The position numbers were made by a program, and so were the translations under genes. Below are positions 34,710 through 43,415 of a stretch of DNA of 64,000 nucleotides, one piece after another. The stretch's first letter is position 1. Every line of letters starts with the position of its first letter. Source of the DNA: an uncultured Propionibacteriaceae bacterium (lineage in GTDB: Bacteria; Actinomycetota; Actinomycetes; Propionibacteriales; Propionibacteriaceae); NCBI GenBank assembly GCA_937965785.1, contig CALCKT010000003.1, forward strand, positions 38,975 through 102,974, given 5' to 3'. Under the pieces are notes generated by a model. That model was not told the DNA's origin. It saw only the letters and a program-made list of their open reading frames with translations, and ran no database searches.

Positions 34710-35639
34710 TCAGCCGGTGAGCACGGTGTTCAGGTCAGGTGCGGGGGTGCTCGTGACCGTCACGGCCGCGATCTCCTCGGGGCCCGGCACTGCGCTGCCG
34801 GGCAGCGCCACCGCGGCCGCCCCCCACGCGACTCCCCGGCTCAGGGCGGTCGCCGGGTCGCACCCGGTGGTGAGGGCGCTGAGGATCCCTGCCAGCAGGC
34901 AGTCGCCGGCGCCCACCGTGGAACGTGGCTCGGTGACGGTGGCCCTGGCGTGGTGGATGACATCGGAGTCCACCCACAGGGCCCCGTCGGCGCCCAGGCT
35001 CACCACGACCACTCCGATTCCGCCCGCTACCAGTTCGCGGGCGGAATCGACCACGGCCCTCAGGGTGGGAAGTTCCCGGCCGGTCAGTTCGGAGAGTTCC
35101 TCCCGGTTGGGTTTGATCAGCCAGGGTTTGGCCGCCACGGCGGCGGCCAGCGGGGTCCCCGACGTGTCGACGGCGACCCTGCCGGGGTGCCGGGCGATCA
35201 TCCCCGCGAGGAACGATTCGTCCGTGCCCGGCGGCAGGCTGCCGCACAGAACCACGGGACCGGTTGCCCCGCCCACGGTTTTCCCGAGCCGTTCCACCTC
35301 GTCGGGGGACAACTCGGGCCCGGGTTCGTTCACCTTGGTGGTGACCCCTGCGGGATCGACGATGGCTATGTTCGTCCGCGTGGTCCCCGCGATGGGGACG
35401 GCGTCGAAGGGAACCCCGGTGTTTTGCAGCAGGCGGGCCAGCAGTTCACCGTCCGGGCCGCCCAACGGCAGCACGGCACGGGCGGGATGGCCGTTGCGGA
35501 TCAGGGCGTGGGCCACGTTCACCCCCTTGCCCCCCGGGTCGATGCGGCTGCTGGCGGCTCGGTTCACCTCGCCCGGCAGCAGTTTCTCCACAAGCACGGT
35601 GCGGTCGATGCTCGGGTTCGGTGTCAGGGTGACGATCAT
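34710..35639 (-). CDS. fruK: 1-phosphofructokinase (PfkB family)
   Basis: A 309-aa PfkB-family sugar kinase expected to turn fructose-1-phosphate into fructose-1,6-bisphosphate. It starts with the typical MIVTLTPNPSIDRTV and carries GGKGVNVAHAL (substrate loop) and the C-terminal anion hole STVGAGDCLLAG with the catalytic Asp. Tagatose-6-phosphate kinases (LacC) are close relatives and, next to a polyol dehydrogenase, are a real alternative. Its ATG overlaps the deoR stop. Confidence 0.9.
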   Translation of the reverse strand: MIVTLTPNPSIDRTVLVEKLLPGEVNRAASSRIDPGGKGVNVAHALIRNGHPARAVLPLGGPDGELLARLLQNTGVPFDAVPIAGTTRTNIAIVDPAGVTTKVNEPGPELSPDEVERLGKTVGGATGPVVLCGSLPPGTDESFLAGMIARHPGRVAVDTSGTPLAAAVAAKPWLIKPNREELSELTGRELPTLRAVVDSARELVAGGIGVVVVSLGADGALWVDSDVIHHARATVTEPRSTVGAGDCLLAGILSALTTGCDPATALSRGVAWGAAAVALPGSAVPGPEEIAAVTVTSTPAPDLNTVLTG

Positions 35640-36427
35640 GCGCGGGCCACCTCCATGCCTGCGTTGTCGAGTGCCTCGGTGGTTTCGTCATCGAGGCGGG
35701 AATCGGTGATGAGGAGCGAGACCTCCTCAATGCCGGCGAAGCGCTGGAAATGGCTCAGCCCGGCCTTGCTGGCGTCCGCCAGCACGATTCGGCGCCGGGA
35801 GGCCGCGACCATGGCCCGCTTCGCATCGGCCTCCGCCAGGTCCGGGGTGGTCATGCCCCGTTCCAGGCTGAAACCGTTGGTGCCCAGGAAAGCGACGTCT
35901 ATGCACGTCCCGCTCAGAGCCTGTTCCACCCAGGACCCCACCGCGGCCCCGGTGCGGGTTCTGACCTGCCCCCCCAGCAGGTGCAACTGGAGATCGGGGT
36001 GATCCGAGAGCACGGCCGCTATGGCCACCGAGTTGGTCACCACAGCCAGCCCCAGGTCGTTTTTCAGCAGCCGGGCCAGCGCCAGGGTGGTGGTGCCGGA
36101 ATCCAGCAGGATGGTGCCCTGGCCGGGCAGTTCCGCCAATGCCCGTTCGGCGATGCGTTGTTTCTCTCCCGCCCCGAGTCCGAGGCGCTGCAGGATGCTT
36201 GGTTCGCGGTCGGTCTGGGCCACGGGCAGGGCCCCGCCGTGGACGCGCCTCACCAGGCCCCGTTGTTCGAGGATGGTGAGATCACGCCTCACGGTTTCGG
36301 GGGTGACGCCGAGCTGCTCCGAGATCTCCGTGACATCCACGCGACCCTGTGCCCGGGCTGTGTCGACGATGGCCTCCTGCCTTTCGGCGGCGTACCGGAT
36401 CCGGGAGGTCGGGGCGGTGGCGTTCAT
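35636..36427 (-). CDS. DeoR-family sugar-operon regulator
   Basis: A 263-aa repressor. The N-terminal helix-turn-helix (about residues 14-70) reads DVTEISEQLGVTPETVRRDLTILEQ, the classic DeoR motif. The C-terminal sensor domain (ILLDSGTTTLALARLL and GTNGFSLERGMTTPD) binds phosphorylated sugars in this family. It probably controls its own PTS operon; the inverted repeat at 39458-39476 is a candidate operator. AGGAG precedes ATG 36427. Confidence 0.9.
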   Translation of the reverse strand: MNATAPTSRIRYAAERQEAIVDTARAQGRVDVTEISEQLGVTPETVRRDLTILEQRGLVRRVHGGALPVAQTDREPSILQRLGLGAGEKQRIAERALAELPGQGTILLDSGTTTLALARLLKNDLGLAVVTNSVAIAAVLSDHPDLQLHLLGGQVRTRTGAAVGSWVEQALSGTCIDVAFLGTNGFSLERGMTTPDLAEADAKRAMVAASRRRIVLADASKAGLSHFQRFAGIEEVSLLITDSRLDDETTEALDNAGMEVARA

Positions 36428-36438
36428 CAGGGCTCCTG

Positions 36439-37485
36439 TCAGGGTTCCACGGTGACCTTGATGGCCTCGCCGCGTTCGACGATCCCGAATGCGTCCAGCA
36501 CGTCGCGGAGCTTGATGCGGCGGGTGATGAGGTCGGCCACGGGCACCTCACCACTGGCAATGTAATCCAAGGCCCGGCGGTTGTGCTCGGGTGCCGAACC
36601 GTTGGCGCCGTGAATGTGCAGCTGCCGGTAGTGGACGAGGTTGGAGTCCAGCGTGATGGTCGGGTTCGTCTTGGGAAGCCCGCCGAAGAAGCTGATCCTC
36701 CCGTTGCGGGCCGCCATCGAGACCGCCTGTTCCTGGGTGATGTTCGCGGGGGTGGCGGTGATGATCACGTCCGCGCCCCGACCGTCGGTGAGTTTCAGGA
36801 TCTCCTCGACGATGTTCACCTCGGAGGCGTTGATCACGACATCCGGCTGCACCGCGTCGGCCGACATCTTCAACCGTTCGGAATTGATGTCGACCAGGAT
36901 GACGCGCCCGGCCCGGTGGACTCCGCGGGCGATGCGCACGTGCATGCAGCCGATGGGGCCGGCACCGAAGATCACCACGTCGTCGCCCGGTTCGATTCCG
37001 AGCTGCTCCTGGGCATTGATGGCGCAGGCGAAGGGCTCGGCCGCGGAGGCCTCTGCGAAACCGACCCCGTCGGGGATGCGGTTCATGCCGTCGACCGCCA
37101 ACACCTCGCGGGGAACGATCATGTACTCGGCGAAACCCCCATCGTACTGGTAGCCCACGGAGGTCTGGTTCTGGCAGACGGCCATCCATCCCTTCCGGCA
37201 CTCGTGGCACTTCCCGCAGGGAACCGCGGCTATGACCTGGACCCGGTCGCCGGGTTTCCAGTCGCCGGCGACCCCGGAACCGATCTCCACCACCTCGCCC
37301 GCGATCTCGTGCCCGATGATGCGAGGCGGGGTCAGGTTCTGGTGCCCGTTCTTGCGGATCTTCACGTCGGTTCCGCAGGTCGAGCAGTTCTTCACCCGGA
37401 TCTTCACCTCGCCGGTTCCGCAGGTGGGTTCCGGCACGTCCTCCAGGCGCAGGTCCTCGGGGGCGTAGAAACGCAGGGCGAGCAT
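36439..37485 (-). CDS. Zinc-dependent polyol (phosphate) dehydrogenase
   Basis: A 348-aa medium-chain dehydrogenase of the sorbitol/galactitol-phosphate dehydrogenase type. The catalytic zinc site is CSTCGTD with GHEIAGEVVEIG, the structural zinc is bound by CGKCHECRKGWMAVC, and NAD(P) by FGAGPIGCMHVRIA. It lies between the EIIA and regulator genes. The classical short mannitol-1-phosphate dehydrogenase (MtlD) is absent here, so this enzyme probably oxidises the hexitol phosphate made by the PTS. The exact substrate and product (fructose-6-, fructose-1- or tagatose-6-phosphate) are unknown. Confidence 0.85.
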   Translation of the reverse strand: MLALRFYAPEDLRLEDVPEPTCGTGEVKIRVKNCSTCGTDVKIRKNGHQNLTPPRIIGHEIAGEVVEIGSGVAGDWKPGDRVQVIAAVPCGKCHECRKGWMAVCQNQTSVGYQYDGGFAEYMIVPREVLAVDGMNRIPDGVGFAEASAAEPFACAINAQEQLGIEPGDDVVIFGAGPIGCMHVRIARGVHRAGRVILVDINSERLKMSADAVQPDVVINASEVNIVEEILKLTDGRGADVIITATPANITQEQAVSMAARNGRISFFGGLPKTNPTITLDSNLVHYRQLHIHGANGSAPEHNRRALDYIASGEVPVADLITRRIKLRDVLDAFGIVERGEAIKVTVEP

Positions 37486-37926
37486 TCAGTTCTCCTTTCC
37501 GAAGGCGCCGAGCAGACGCAGGACGTCATCAGGGTCGGTGGTGGTGCGCAGCTGGGCGGCGGCTTCGGGGTCCATCAGCACCTCGGCGAGGGCTCCGAGG
37601 ATCTCGACGTGTTCCTCGCCGCGGCTCGCGATCGGGATGCAGACGAAGACCCGTTCGCCGTCCCAGTCCACCCCGTCCGGGAATTGCAGGAAACCGAGGC
37701 AGGTGCGCTGGATGTGTTCCCGTGACTCGTTGGTGCCGTGGGGGATCGCGACCCCCTCCCCGAGGTAGGTGGGCACCTGGTGTTCGCGTTCGAACATGGC
37801 CTCGGCGTAGGGCTGGGTCACGGCGCCGACGGCGACGAGCAGGGAACCGCACTGCGTGATGGCATCGGTTTTGTCGGTGGCGGTCAATCCGAGGCGGATG
37901 GTTTCGCGGGACAGGATTTCAGACAA
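37486..37926 (-). CDS. mtlF: PTS EIIA, mannitol/fructose type
   Basis: A 146-aa EIIA that passes phosphate from HPr to EIIB. The active His is in GVAIPHGTNES. I place the start at TTG 37926, with the Shine-Dalgarno AGGAG spaced 6 nt upstream, overlapping the mtlA stop by 8 nt; an earlier in-frame codon at 37977 lies well inside mtlA. The dehydrogenase gene follows directly, its ATG touching the TGA. Confidence 0.9.
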   Translation of the reverse strand: MSEILSRETIRLGLTATDKTDAITQCGSLLVAVGAVTQPYAEAMFEREHQVPTYLGEGVAIPHGTNESREHIQRTCLGFLQFPDGVDWDGERVFVCIPIASRGEEHVEILGALAEVLMDPEAAAQLRTTTDPDDVLRLLGAFGKEN

Positions 37927-39418
37927 GGTTCTCTCCTGATTTGATGGCGTTCTCGACGCGGGCGAAGGCCGGGTCACCGAGGAACTGTTCGAAGGTGACG
38001 ACGACGGCGTCGGGGGCGATTTTGCGGACCCGATCGGCCAGGCCCGACTGGCACATGACCAACTCGGTATCCGGGCTGACCTGGTTGACGGGGGAGTGGG
38101 ACACCTCGACCCCGTAGGGAGCGAGGCGCTTCTTCATGGAACTGGCCACCATGACGCTGGAGCCCATCCCGGCATCACAGGCGATGACCAGCTTTTTCAC
38201 GTCGCGGCCATTGAGCACGTGGGTGTTCGTGGCCGGGATTCCGGTTTTCTCCTCGGTCTCCTCGACAGGGGATTCCGTGGCATCGGACGGGATCCGGGGT
38301 TCGGCCGCATGTGCCGGCACGGATTCCCCGGTATCGGCCGAGGTCCCGGGCGCTTCGGTCTTCCTGCCCCGCCCGAAACCGAGCAGCAGGGCGGCGACCA
38401 GGAAACTGACCACCGTGGCGGCGATCACTGCGGACAGCACCGCGACGTATCCGCCGCGTGGCGTGACCGCCAGGTAGGCGATGATGCTGCCGGGGGAGGC
38501 CGGGCCGACGAGACCGGCGCCCGTGATGCTGCCGACGAGCAGCCCGCTCACGCCGCCCGCGATCGAGGCGACGATGAGAACCGGCTTGGCCAGGACGTAG
38601 GGGAAGTAGATCTCGTGGATGCCGCCGAAGAAGTGGATGATGACGGCACCGGGAGCGGTGCTGCGCAGCGTTTTCTGGCCGAAGAACCACACCGCCAGGA
38701 GGACACCCAGGCCGGGTCCCGGGTTCGATTCCACCATGAACAGGATGGACTGTCCCATCTCCTGCGCCTGCGCCGCACCCAGCGGGGACAGGACGCCGTG
38801 GTTGATGGCGTTGTTCAGGAACAGCACCTTCGCTGGTTCCACGACGATGGAGGCCAGCGGCAGCAGGCCGTTGTCCACCAGGGTCTGGACCCCCTGACCG
38901 AGCAGGTTGACCAGGAAACCGACGACGGGACCGATCCCGAGGCGGGCCAGGATGGCCATGATCATGCCGATGATGCCGAGGGAGAAATTGTCCACGAGCA
39001 TCTCGAACCCGCTCGCCACCCGGCCGTGGACCGCCCGGTCGAACTGCTTGAGGACCCAAGCGGCGAGCGGTCCCATGACCATGGCGCCCAGGAACATGGG
39101 GGTGTCGCTGCCGACGATCACTCCCATCGTCGCCAGGGCCCCGATGACCGCGCCGCGTTGCCCGTGGACCATCCGGCCGCCCGTGTAGCCGATGAGGATG
39201 GGAAGCAGATAGGTGATGATCGGGGTCACCATGGTGGCCAGGGCCTCGTTGGGTGCCCACCCCTTCGGTATGAAGAGCGCGGTGAGCAGACCCCAGGCGA
39301 TGAATGCACCGATGTTGGGCATGATCATCCCCGCCAGGTGACCTCCGAAGCGCTGGACGCGGGCACGGAAGCCACTGCCTTCGAGGTTCTTGTTGACGCG
39401 CGCATCCGGTAGGGACAT
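37919..39418 (-). CDS. mtlA: PTS EIICB, mannitol type
   Basis: A 499-aa membrane sugar transporter that phosphorylates its substrate during entry. Residues 20-340 form the EIIC domain (MIMPNIGAFIAWGLLTALF and further helices, with GGIHEIYFPYVL near the substrate site). A Pro/Glu/Thr-rich linker leads to the EIIB domain with Cys in VIACDAGMGSS. The family is the mannitol EII; hexitol specificity within it varies. ATG 39418 has an AAAGGG Shine-Dalgarno. It is the first gene of the seven-gene operon ending in ptsI. Confidence 0.92.
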   Translation of the reverse strand: MSLPDARVNKNLEGSGFRARVQRFGGHLAGMIMPNIGAFIAWGLLTALFIPKGWAPNEALATMVTPIITYLLPILIGYTGGRMVHGQRGAVIGALATMGVIVGSDTPMFLGAMVMGPLAAWVLKQFDRAVHGRVASGFEMLVDNFSLGIIGMIMAILARLGIGPVVGFLVNLLGQGVQTLVDNGLLPLASIVVEPAKVLFLNNAINHGVLSPLGAAQAQEMGQSILFMVESNPGPGLGVLLAVWFFGQKTLRSTAPGAVIIHFFGGIHEIYFPYVLAKPVLIVASIAGGVSGLLVGSITGAGLVGPASPGSIIAYLAVTPRGGYVAVLSAVIAATVVSFLVAALLLGFGRGRKTEAPGTSADTGESVPAHAAEPRIPSDATESPVEETEEKTGIPATNTHVLNGRDVKKLVIACDAGMGSSVMVASSMKKRLAPYGVEVSHSPVNQVSPDTELVMCQSGLADRVRKIAPDAVVVTFEQFLGDPAFARVENAIKSGENLV

Positions 39419-39457
39419 GCGAATCACCCTTTCTGACTCCGATGTCTGAATGTGTGG

Positions 39458-39516
39458 CTTCGAATGGGTTTCAAAGCCGATATCAGAAGAATACGGGCAG
39501 AAGCGGGGAGAGTCAA
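39458..39516 (-). promoter_or_regulatory. PTS operon promoter and candidate operator
   Basis: On the minus strand, TTGACT (39516-39511), a 17-nt spacer and TATTCT (39493-39488) form a near-consensus promoter. Just downstream, over the start of transcription, lies an inverted repeat CTTCGAA-N5-TTCAAAG (39458-39476, six of seven pairs), a plausible DeoR-regulator operator. Confidence 0.7.
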
Positions 39517-39592
39517 GCCGTAAACGGGTGGAAACAGAAATGATTTTTGGGTCGTACCGGACTGAAACGGGCAGGTTCTGCGAAAGGGCTGG

Positions 39593-41716
39593 TCAGGGCC
39601 GGTTCCTGAGCAGCCGGGACGGCCACCACACCGCGGGGCCGATGTCCTGGACCAGGGCGGGGACCAGCAGGGTGCGCACGATGAAGGTGTCCAGCAACAC
39701 TCCGAAGGAGACGATGAAGGCGATCTGCACCAGGAACAGGATCGGGAGGACGGCCAGTGCGGCGAAGGTGGCCGCCAGCACCAGGCCGGCCGAGGTGATG
39801 ACCCCGCCCGTGACCGCCAGTCCACGCAACATGCCTCCACGTGTTCCGTGCACCAGCGCCTCCTCACGCACCCGGGTCATGAGGAAGATGTTGTAGTCGA
39901 TGCCCAGGGCCACCAGGAAGACGAACCCGTACAGCGGTACCGAGGGATCGGCTCCCGGGAGGTTCAGGACGTGATTGAACACGATGGCCGCCACCCCCAT
40001 TGCGGTCCCGAAACTGAGGGCCGTGGTCGCCACCAGCAGCACGGGGGCCAGCAGGCTGCGCAACAGCAGGATGAGGATGGCCAGGATCACGGCGAGCACC
40101 AGTGGAATGATCAGGGCCCTGTCGTGTTGTGTTGTGGTCCGGGTGTCCAGATCGGTGGCGGTGGCGCCTCCGATGCGTGCGGTCCCGGACAGATCTGCCC
40201 GCAGCCCGCGCACGGTTTCGATTGCCTCGTCGCTGTCGGCCGCGGCGGTCAAGGTGGCCAGCAACATGACCTCACCGTCGTCCACGGTGGGAGCCGGGGG
40301 CGGCGTTCCCAGTCGTCCGACGGGCTGGATTCCCGCCGTCGTGACGGGTGCGGATCCCGAGGGTGAAGCCTTCGAGACGATGCTGACGGAGGCCACCTTG
40401 TCGTTGCCCAGCAACTGGTTCGCCACCGTTTGCAGGTTGTCCTCGCTCGTCAGGACATAGGCGGGTGAGCCAGCCCCACCCGGGAAGTGACGCGACAACG
40501 CCTCCTGGCCGGTCCGGGCGTCGGAGGTGCCCAGCACGAAACTGCTGACAGGAACCCCGTCCGCCTTGAGGGTGGGAAGGAAGGCGGCGCCGATGCCCAA
40601 CAGGATGACGCAGGCGATCCACACCGCGCGGGGACGCCTTGAGACGAACCGGCCGGTTCTCGCGTACACGCCGGTGTGGGTCTGTTCCTCATCCGTGCGG
40701 CTGGAGTCGAAACGCGGCATCCGGGGCCAGTAGGAGGCCCGTCCCAGCAGGTAGGTGAGGCTCGGGAGCAGGGTCAGGGATGCGAGCACCGCGAAGGCCA
40801 CACCTATGGCGGTCACCGGCCCCAGGGAACGATTGGAACCCAGATCACTGAACAGCAGGCACAGCAGCCCGGCGATCACGGTGCCCCCGGAGGCGAGGAT
40901 CGGCTCCAGGACACCACGCAGCGCGGCCCGGGTGGCTTCCGTCCTCGACTCGTGGCGTCGCAGCTCCTCCAGGTACCGGGCCGTGTACAGCAAGGAGTAG
41001 TCCGTGGCCGCGCCTATCACCAGGATGAAGAGGATTCCCTGGGTCTGTCCCGTGATGGTCAGTACCCCCCATTTCGCCAGCCACCAGTTGGCCAGGAGCG
41101 CTACGGCGAGGGCGAACACGCTCGTCAACAACACCACCAATGGAAGGAGTACCGCGCGGTACACGACCACCAGGATCACCAGCACCAGGCCGAGGGCCAC
41201 GAGCAGCAGCAGGCCGTCGATCCCACTGAAGGCCCGCGAGAGGTCGCTGGTGAAGCCCGCCGGACCCGTCACGTGGAACTCCAATCCCGTGAGATCGTGT
41301 GCCGCGATCACATCCCGGACGGAGTTCACGGTCCTGGAGACGTTCGCCGCCGCGTCCACCCCCACGAAGACCTGGATCGCCTTGGCGTCCTCGGATGTGA
41401 TCGGCGGCGAAACCGCGGCCACGCCCTCCACGGAACCCAGGTCCTGCCCGAGGGCCACCACGGCCTGTTTCTGGGCCTCCGTCAGAGGATTCTCCCCGGT
41501 GAACACGGCGATGGCGGGGATCTGATCGTTGCCCACGAAATCGCGATACCGCTGCCCGACGACGGTTGCCTCCGCGCTGGTCGGAAGGAAACTCGCCTGG
41601 TCGTTGCTTGCGACCTCGCTGACCTTCCCGAAGAGCGGACCGCCGATCCCGCCGGCCAGCAGCCAGCACAGGATCAGGGCGATTGGGGTGAGGAGACGAG
41701 CCGTTCGGGTTTTCAC
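39593..41716 (-). CDS. MMPL/RND-superfamily membrane transporter
   Basis: A 707-aa exporter with about 12 membrane helices in two halves. Each half has a large extracytoplasmic loop, and the RND-type helix motifs include GAATDYSLLYTARYLEEL and its second copy LGIDYNIFLMTRVREEA, whose Asp residues act in proton relay. MMPL proteins export lipids, drugs or peptides; the cargo is unknown. GTG 41716 lies 7 nt after TAGGCT and only 28 nt below the glnA1 stop, so it may also be reached by read-through from glnA1. Confidence 0.87.
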   Translation of the reverse strand: MKTRTARLLTPIALILCWLLAGGIGGPLFGKVSEVASNDQASFLPTSAEATVVGQRYRDFVGNDQIPAIAVFTGENPLTEAQKQAVVALGQDLGSVEGVAAVSPPITSEDAKAIQVFVGVDAAANVSRTVNSVRDVIAAHDLTGLEFHVTGPAGFTSDLSRAFSGIDGLLLLVALGLVLVILVVVYRAVLLPLVVLLTSVFALAVALLANWWLAKWGVLTITGQTQGILFILVIGAATDYSLLYTARYLEELRRHESRTEATRAALRGVLEPILASGGTVIAGLLCLLFSDLGSNRSLGPVTAIGVAFAVLASLTLLPSLTYLLGRASYWPRMPRFDSSRTDEEQTHTGVYARTGRFVSRRPRAVWIACVILLGIGAAFLPTLKADGVPVSSFVLGTSDARTGQEALSRHFPGGAGSPAYVLTSEDNLQTVANQLLGNDKVASVSIVSKASPSGSAPVTTAGIQPVGRLGTPPPAPTVDDGEVMLLATLTAAADSDEAIETVRGLRADLSGTARIGGATATDLDTRTTTQHDRALIIPLVLAVILAILILLLRSLLAPVLLVATTALSFGTAMGVAAIVFNHVLNLPGADPSVPLYGFVFLVALGIDYNIFLMTRVREEALVHGTRGGMLRGLAVTGGVITSAGLVLAATFAALAVLPILFLVQIAFIVSFGVLLDTFIVRTLLVPALVQDIGPAVWWPSRLLRNRP

Positions 41717-41744
41717 GGGAACGAGCCTACGGCTCCCGGGGGAC

Positions 41745-43166
41745 TCAGAGGGCGTAGTAGAGCTCGAATTCGTGTGGATGCGGCCGAATGGCAATGGCCT
41801 GGATCTCCGCGCGCTTGAGCCCCACCCAGGTCGCGATCAGGTCGGGGGTGAAGACGTCTCCCGCCAGCAGGAACTCGTGATCCGCCTCCAGGGCATCCAG
41901 CACCGCGCTCAGGCTGGCGGGCACGGTGGGGACCTCGGCATGCTCCTCGGGGGGCAGTTCGTAGAGGTCCTTGTCGATGGGGGTGGGGGGCTCGATGCGG
42001 TTCTGGATGCCGTCCAGTCCTGCCAGCAGGATGGCGGCGAAGGCCAGGTAGGGGTTGCTCGACGGATCCGGGCAGCGGAACTCGATGCGCTTGGCCTTCG
42101 GGTTGGAACCGGTGATCGGGATGCGGATGCAGGCGGAACGGTTGCGCTGCGAGTACACCAAGTTGACGGGGGCCTCGAAACCGGGAACCAAGCGGTGGAA
42201 GGAGTTGACGCTCGGGTTGGTGAAGGCCAGCAGCGCGGGCGCGTGTTTGAGGATGCCGCCGATGTACCAGCGGGCCATGTCCGACAGCCCCGCATAGCCG
42301 TTCTCGTCGTAGAACAACGGTTTCCCGTCGCTCCACAGCGAGGAGTGGACGTGCATCCCGGAACCGTTGTCCCCGAAGATCGGTTTCGGCATGAAGGTGG
42401 CGGTCTTGCCTGCCTCCCAGGCGGTGTTCTTGACGAGGTACTTGAACTTCATCACGTCGTCGGCGGATTTCAGCATGGTGTCGAACCGCCAGTTGATCTC
42501 GGCCTGACCGGCGGTGCCGCACTCGTGGTGGGCGCGTTCGACCACCAGGCCCGCGTTCTCCATGTGGCGGACGATGTCGTCGCGCAGGTCACCGAAGTGA
42601 TCGACGGGGGCCACGGGGAAGTAGCCGCCCTTGTACTTGACCTTGTAGCCCCGGTTGCCGCCGTCCTCCACGCGACCGGAGTTCCAGGCCCCGGCCTCGG
42701 AGTCGATGTGGTAGTAGGAGGCGTTGGGGGTGGAGTCGAAGCGGATGTCGTCGAAGACGTAGAACTCGGCCTCGGGGGCGAAGAAGGCGGTCTCCGCGAT
42801 ACCCGTGGAGACCAGGTAGGCCTCGGCCTTGCGGGCGATGTTGCGCGGGTCGCGGGAGTAGGGCTCCTTCGTGAGGGGATCGTGGACGAAGAAGTTGATG
42901 TTCAGGGTCCTCGACCTGCGGAAGGGATCGACGAAGGCGCTGGCCGGGTCCGGGAGCAGCGCCATGTCCGATTCGTGGATCTTCTGGAAACCAGCGATCG
43001 AGGAACCGTCGAAACTCAGGCCCTCGGTGAAGACCTCGGGGCCGAAGGAGCCGGCCGGGACGGTGAAGTGCTGCATCACACCCGGCAGGTCGCAGAAGCG
43101 GCAGTCGATGGTCTCGATGCCCTCCTCCTTGACGAAGGCCAGGAGCTCCTCGGCGCTTGTGAACAT
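41745..43166 (-). CDS. glnA: Glutamine synthetase type I, adenylylatable
   Basis: A 473-aa glutamine synthetase, the main ammonium-assimilating enzyme. It has the metal-site segments GFEAPVNLVYSQRNRSA and AGQAEINWRFDT, the FHRLVPG loop, and the adenylylation motif DKDLYELPPEE, whose Tyr is the GlnE target. That motif is lacking in the GlnA2 at 25728. The start ATG 43166 has GGAGGG just upstream. A candidate GlnR box lies upstream at 43236-43251. Confidence 0.96.
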   Translation of the reverse strand: MFTSAEELLAFVKEEGIETIDCRFCDLPGVMQHFTVPAGSFGPEVFTEGLSFDGSSIAGFQKIHESDMALLPDPASAFVDPFRRSRTLNINFFVHDPLTKEPYSRDPRNIARKAEAYLVSTGIAETAFFAPEAEFYVFDDIRFDSTPNASYYHIDSEAGAWNSGRVEDGGNRGYKVKYKGGYFPVAPVDHFGDLRDDIVRHMENAGLVVERAHHECGTAGQAEINWRFDTMLKSADDVMKFKYLVKNTAWEAGKTATFMPKPIFGDNGSGMHVHSSLWSDGKPLFYDENGYAGLSDMARWYIGGILKHAPALLAFTNPSVNSFHRLVPGFEAPVNLVYSQRNRSACIRIPITGSNPKAKRIEFRCPDPSSNPYLAFAAILLAGLDGIQNRIEPPTPIDKDLYELPPEEHAEVPTVPASLSAVLDALEADHEFLLAGDVFTPDLIATWVGLKRAEIQAIAIRPHPHEFELYYAL

Positions 43167-43197
43167 GAACCCTCCAGTTGTCTTGTGAACTGGGACC

Positions 43198-43251
43198 ACC
43201 CTACGGGGCCCAGATTGCCCAGATCTTCCGTCATCGTAACGGCGGTGTTAC
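43198..43251 (-). promoter_or_regulatory. glnA promoter with candidate GlnR box
   Basis: TAGGGT (43203-43198) is a likely -10, placing the transcript start near 43191. GTAAC-N6-GTTAC (43236-43251) matches the actinobacterial GlnR site and the AC-N9-AC core reported for mycobacteria, centred about 52 nt upstream of the start, a suitable place for an activator. Confidence 0.6.
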
Positions 43252-43345
43252 AGCGCGGAGGGCAGGCTCTGCCGGTTTCCGGGGTCCGTTCCGGATGGTC
43301 CTCGCGGTGGCTGTCGCGTCAGGGACGAACCCAAGGTGGAATGGA

Positions 43346-43373
43346 TATAGTATGATATGTAGCATTCCTGCTA
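43346..43373 (+). promoter_or_regulatory. AT-rich promoter with palindromic operator
   Basis: Overlapping -10-like boxes TATAGT (43346-43351) and TATGAT (43351-43356) are followed by the palindrome TAGCA-TTCC-TGCTA (43360-43373) over the probable transcript start. The stretch is unusually AT-rich here. It is a likely operator for the XRE regulator encoded at the end of this operon. Confidence 0.55.
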
Positions 43374-43415
43374 TGAAAGCTGGTGTCTTCGCTACCGAGA
43401 GAGGGTGCGATTGAA

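Noticed and set aside
38096..39412. A long plus-strand frame antisense to mtlA, rich in His, Asp and Gly
   Set aside because: It mirrors the hydrophobic EIIC codons of a clear PTS gene and has no start signal.
41529..43355. A 608-codon plus-strand frame over glnA1
   Set aside because: It is antisense to a complete glutamine synthetase and has low-complexity Val/Gly/Asp composition.
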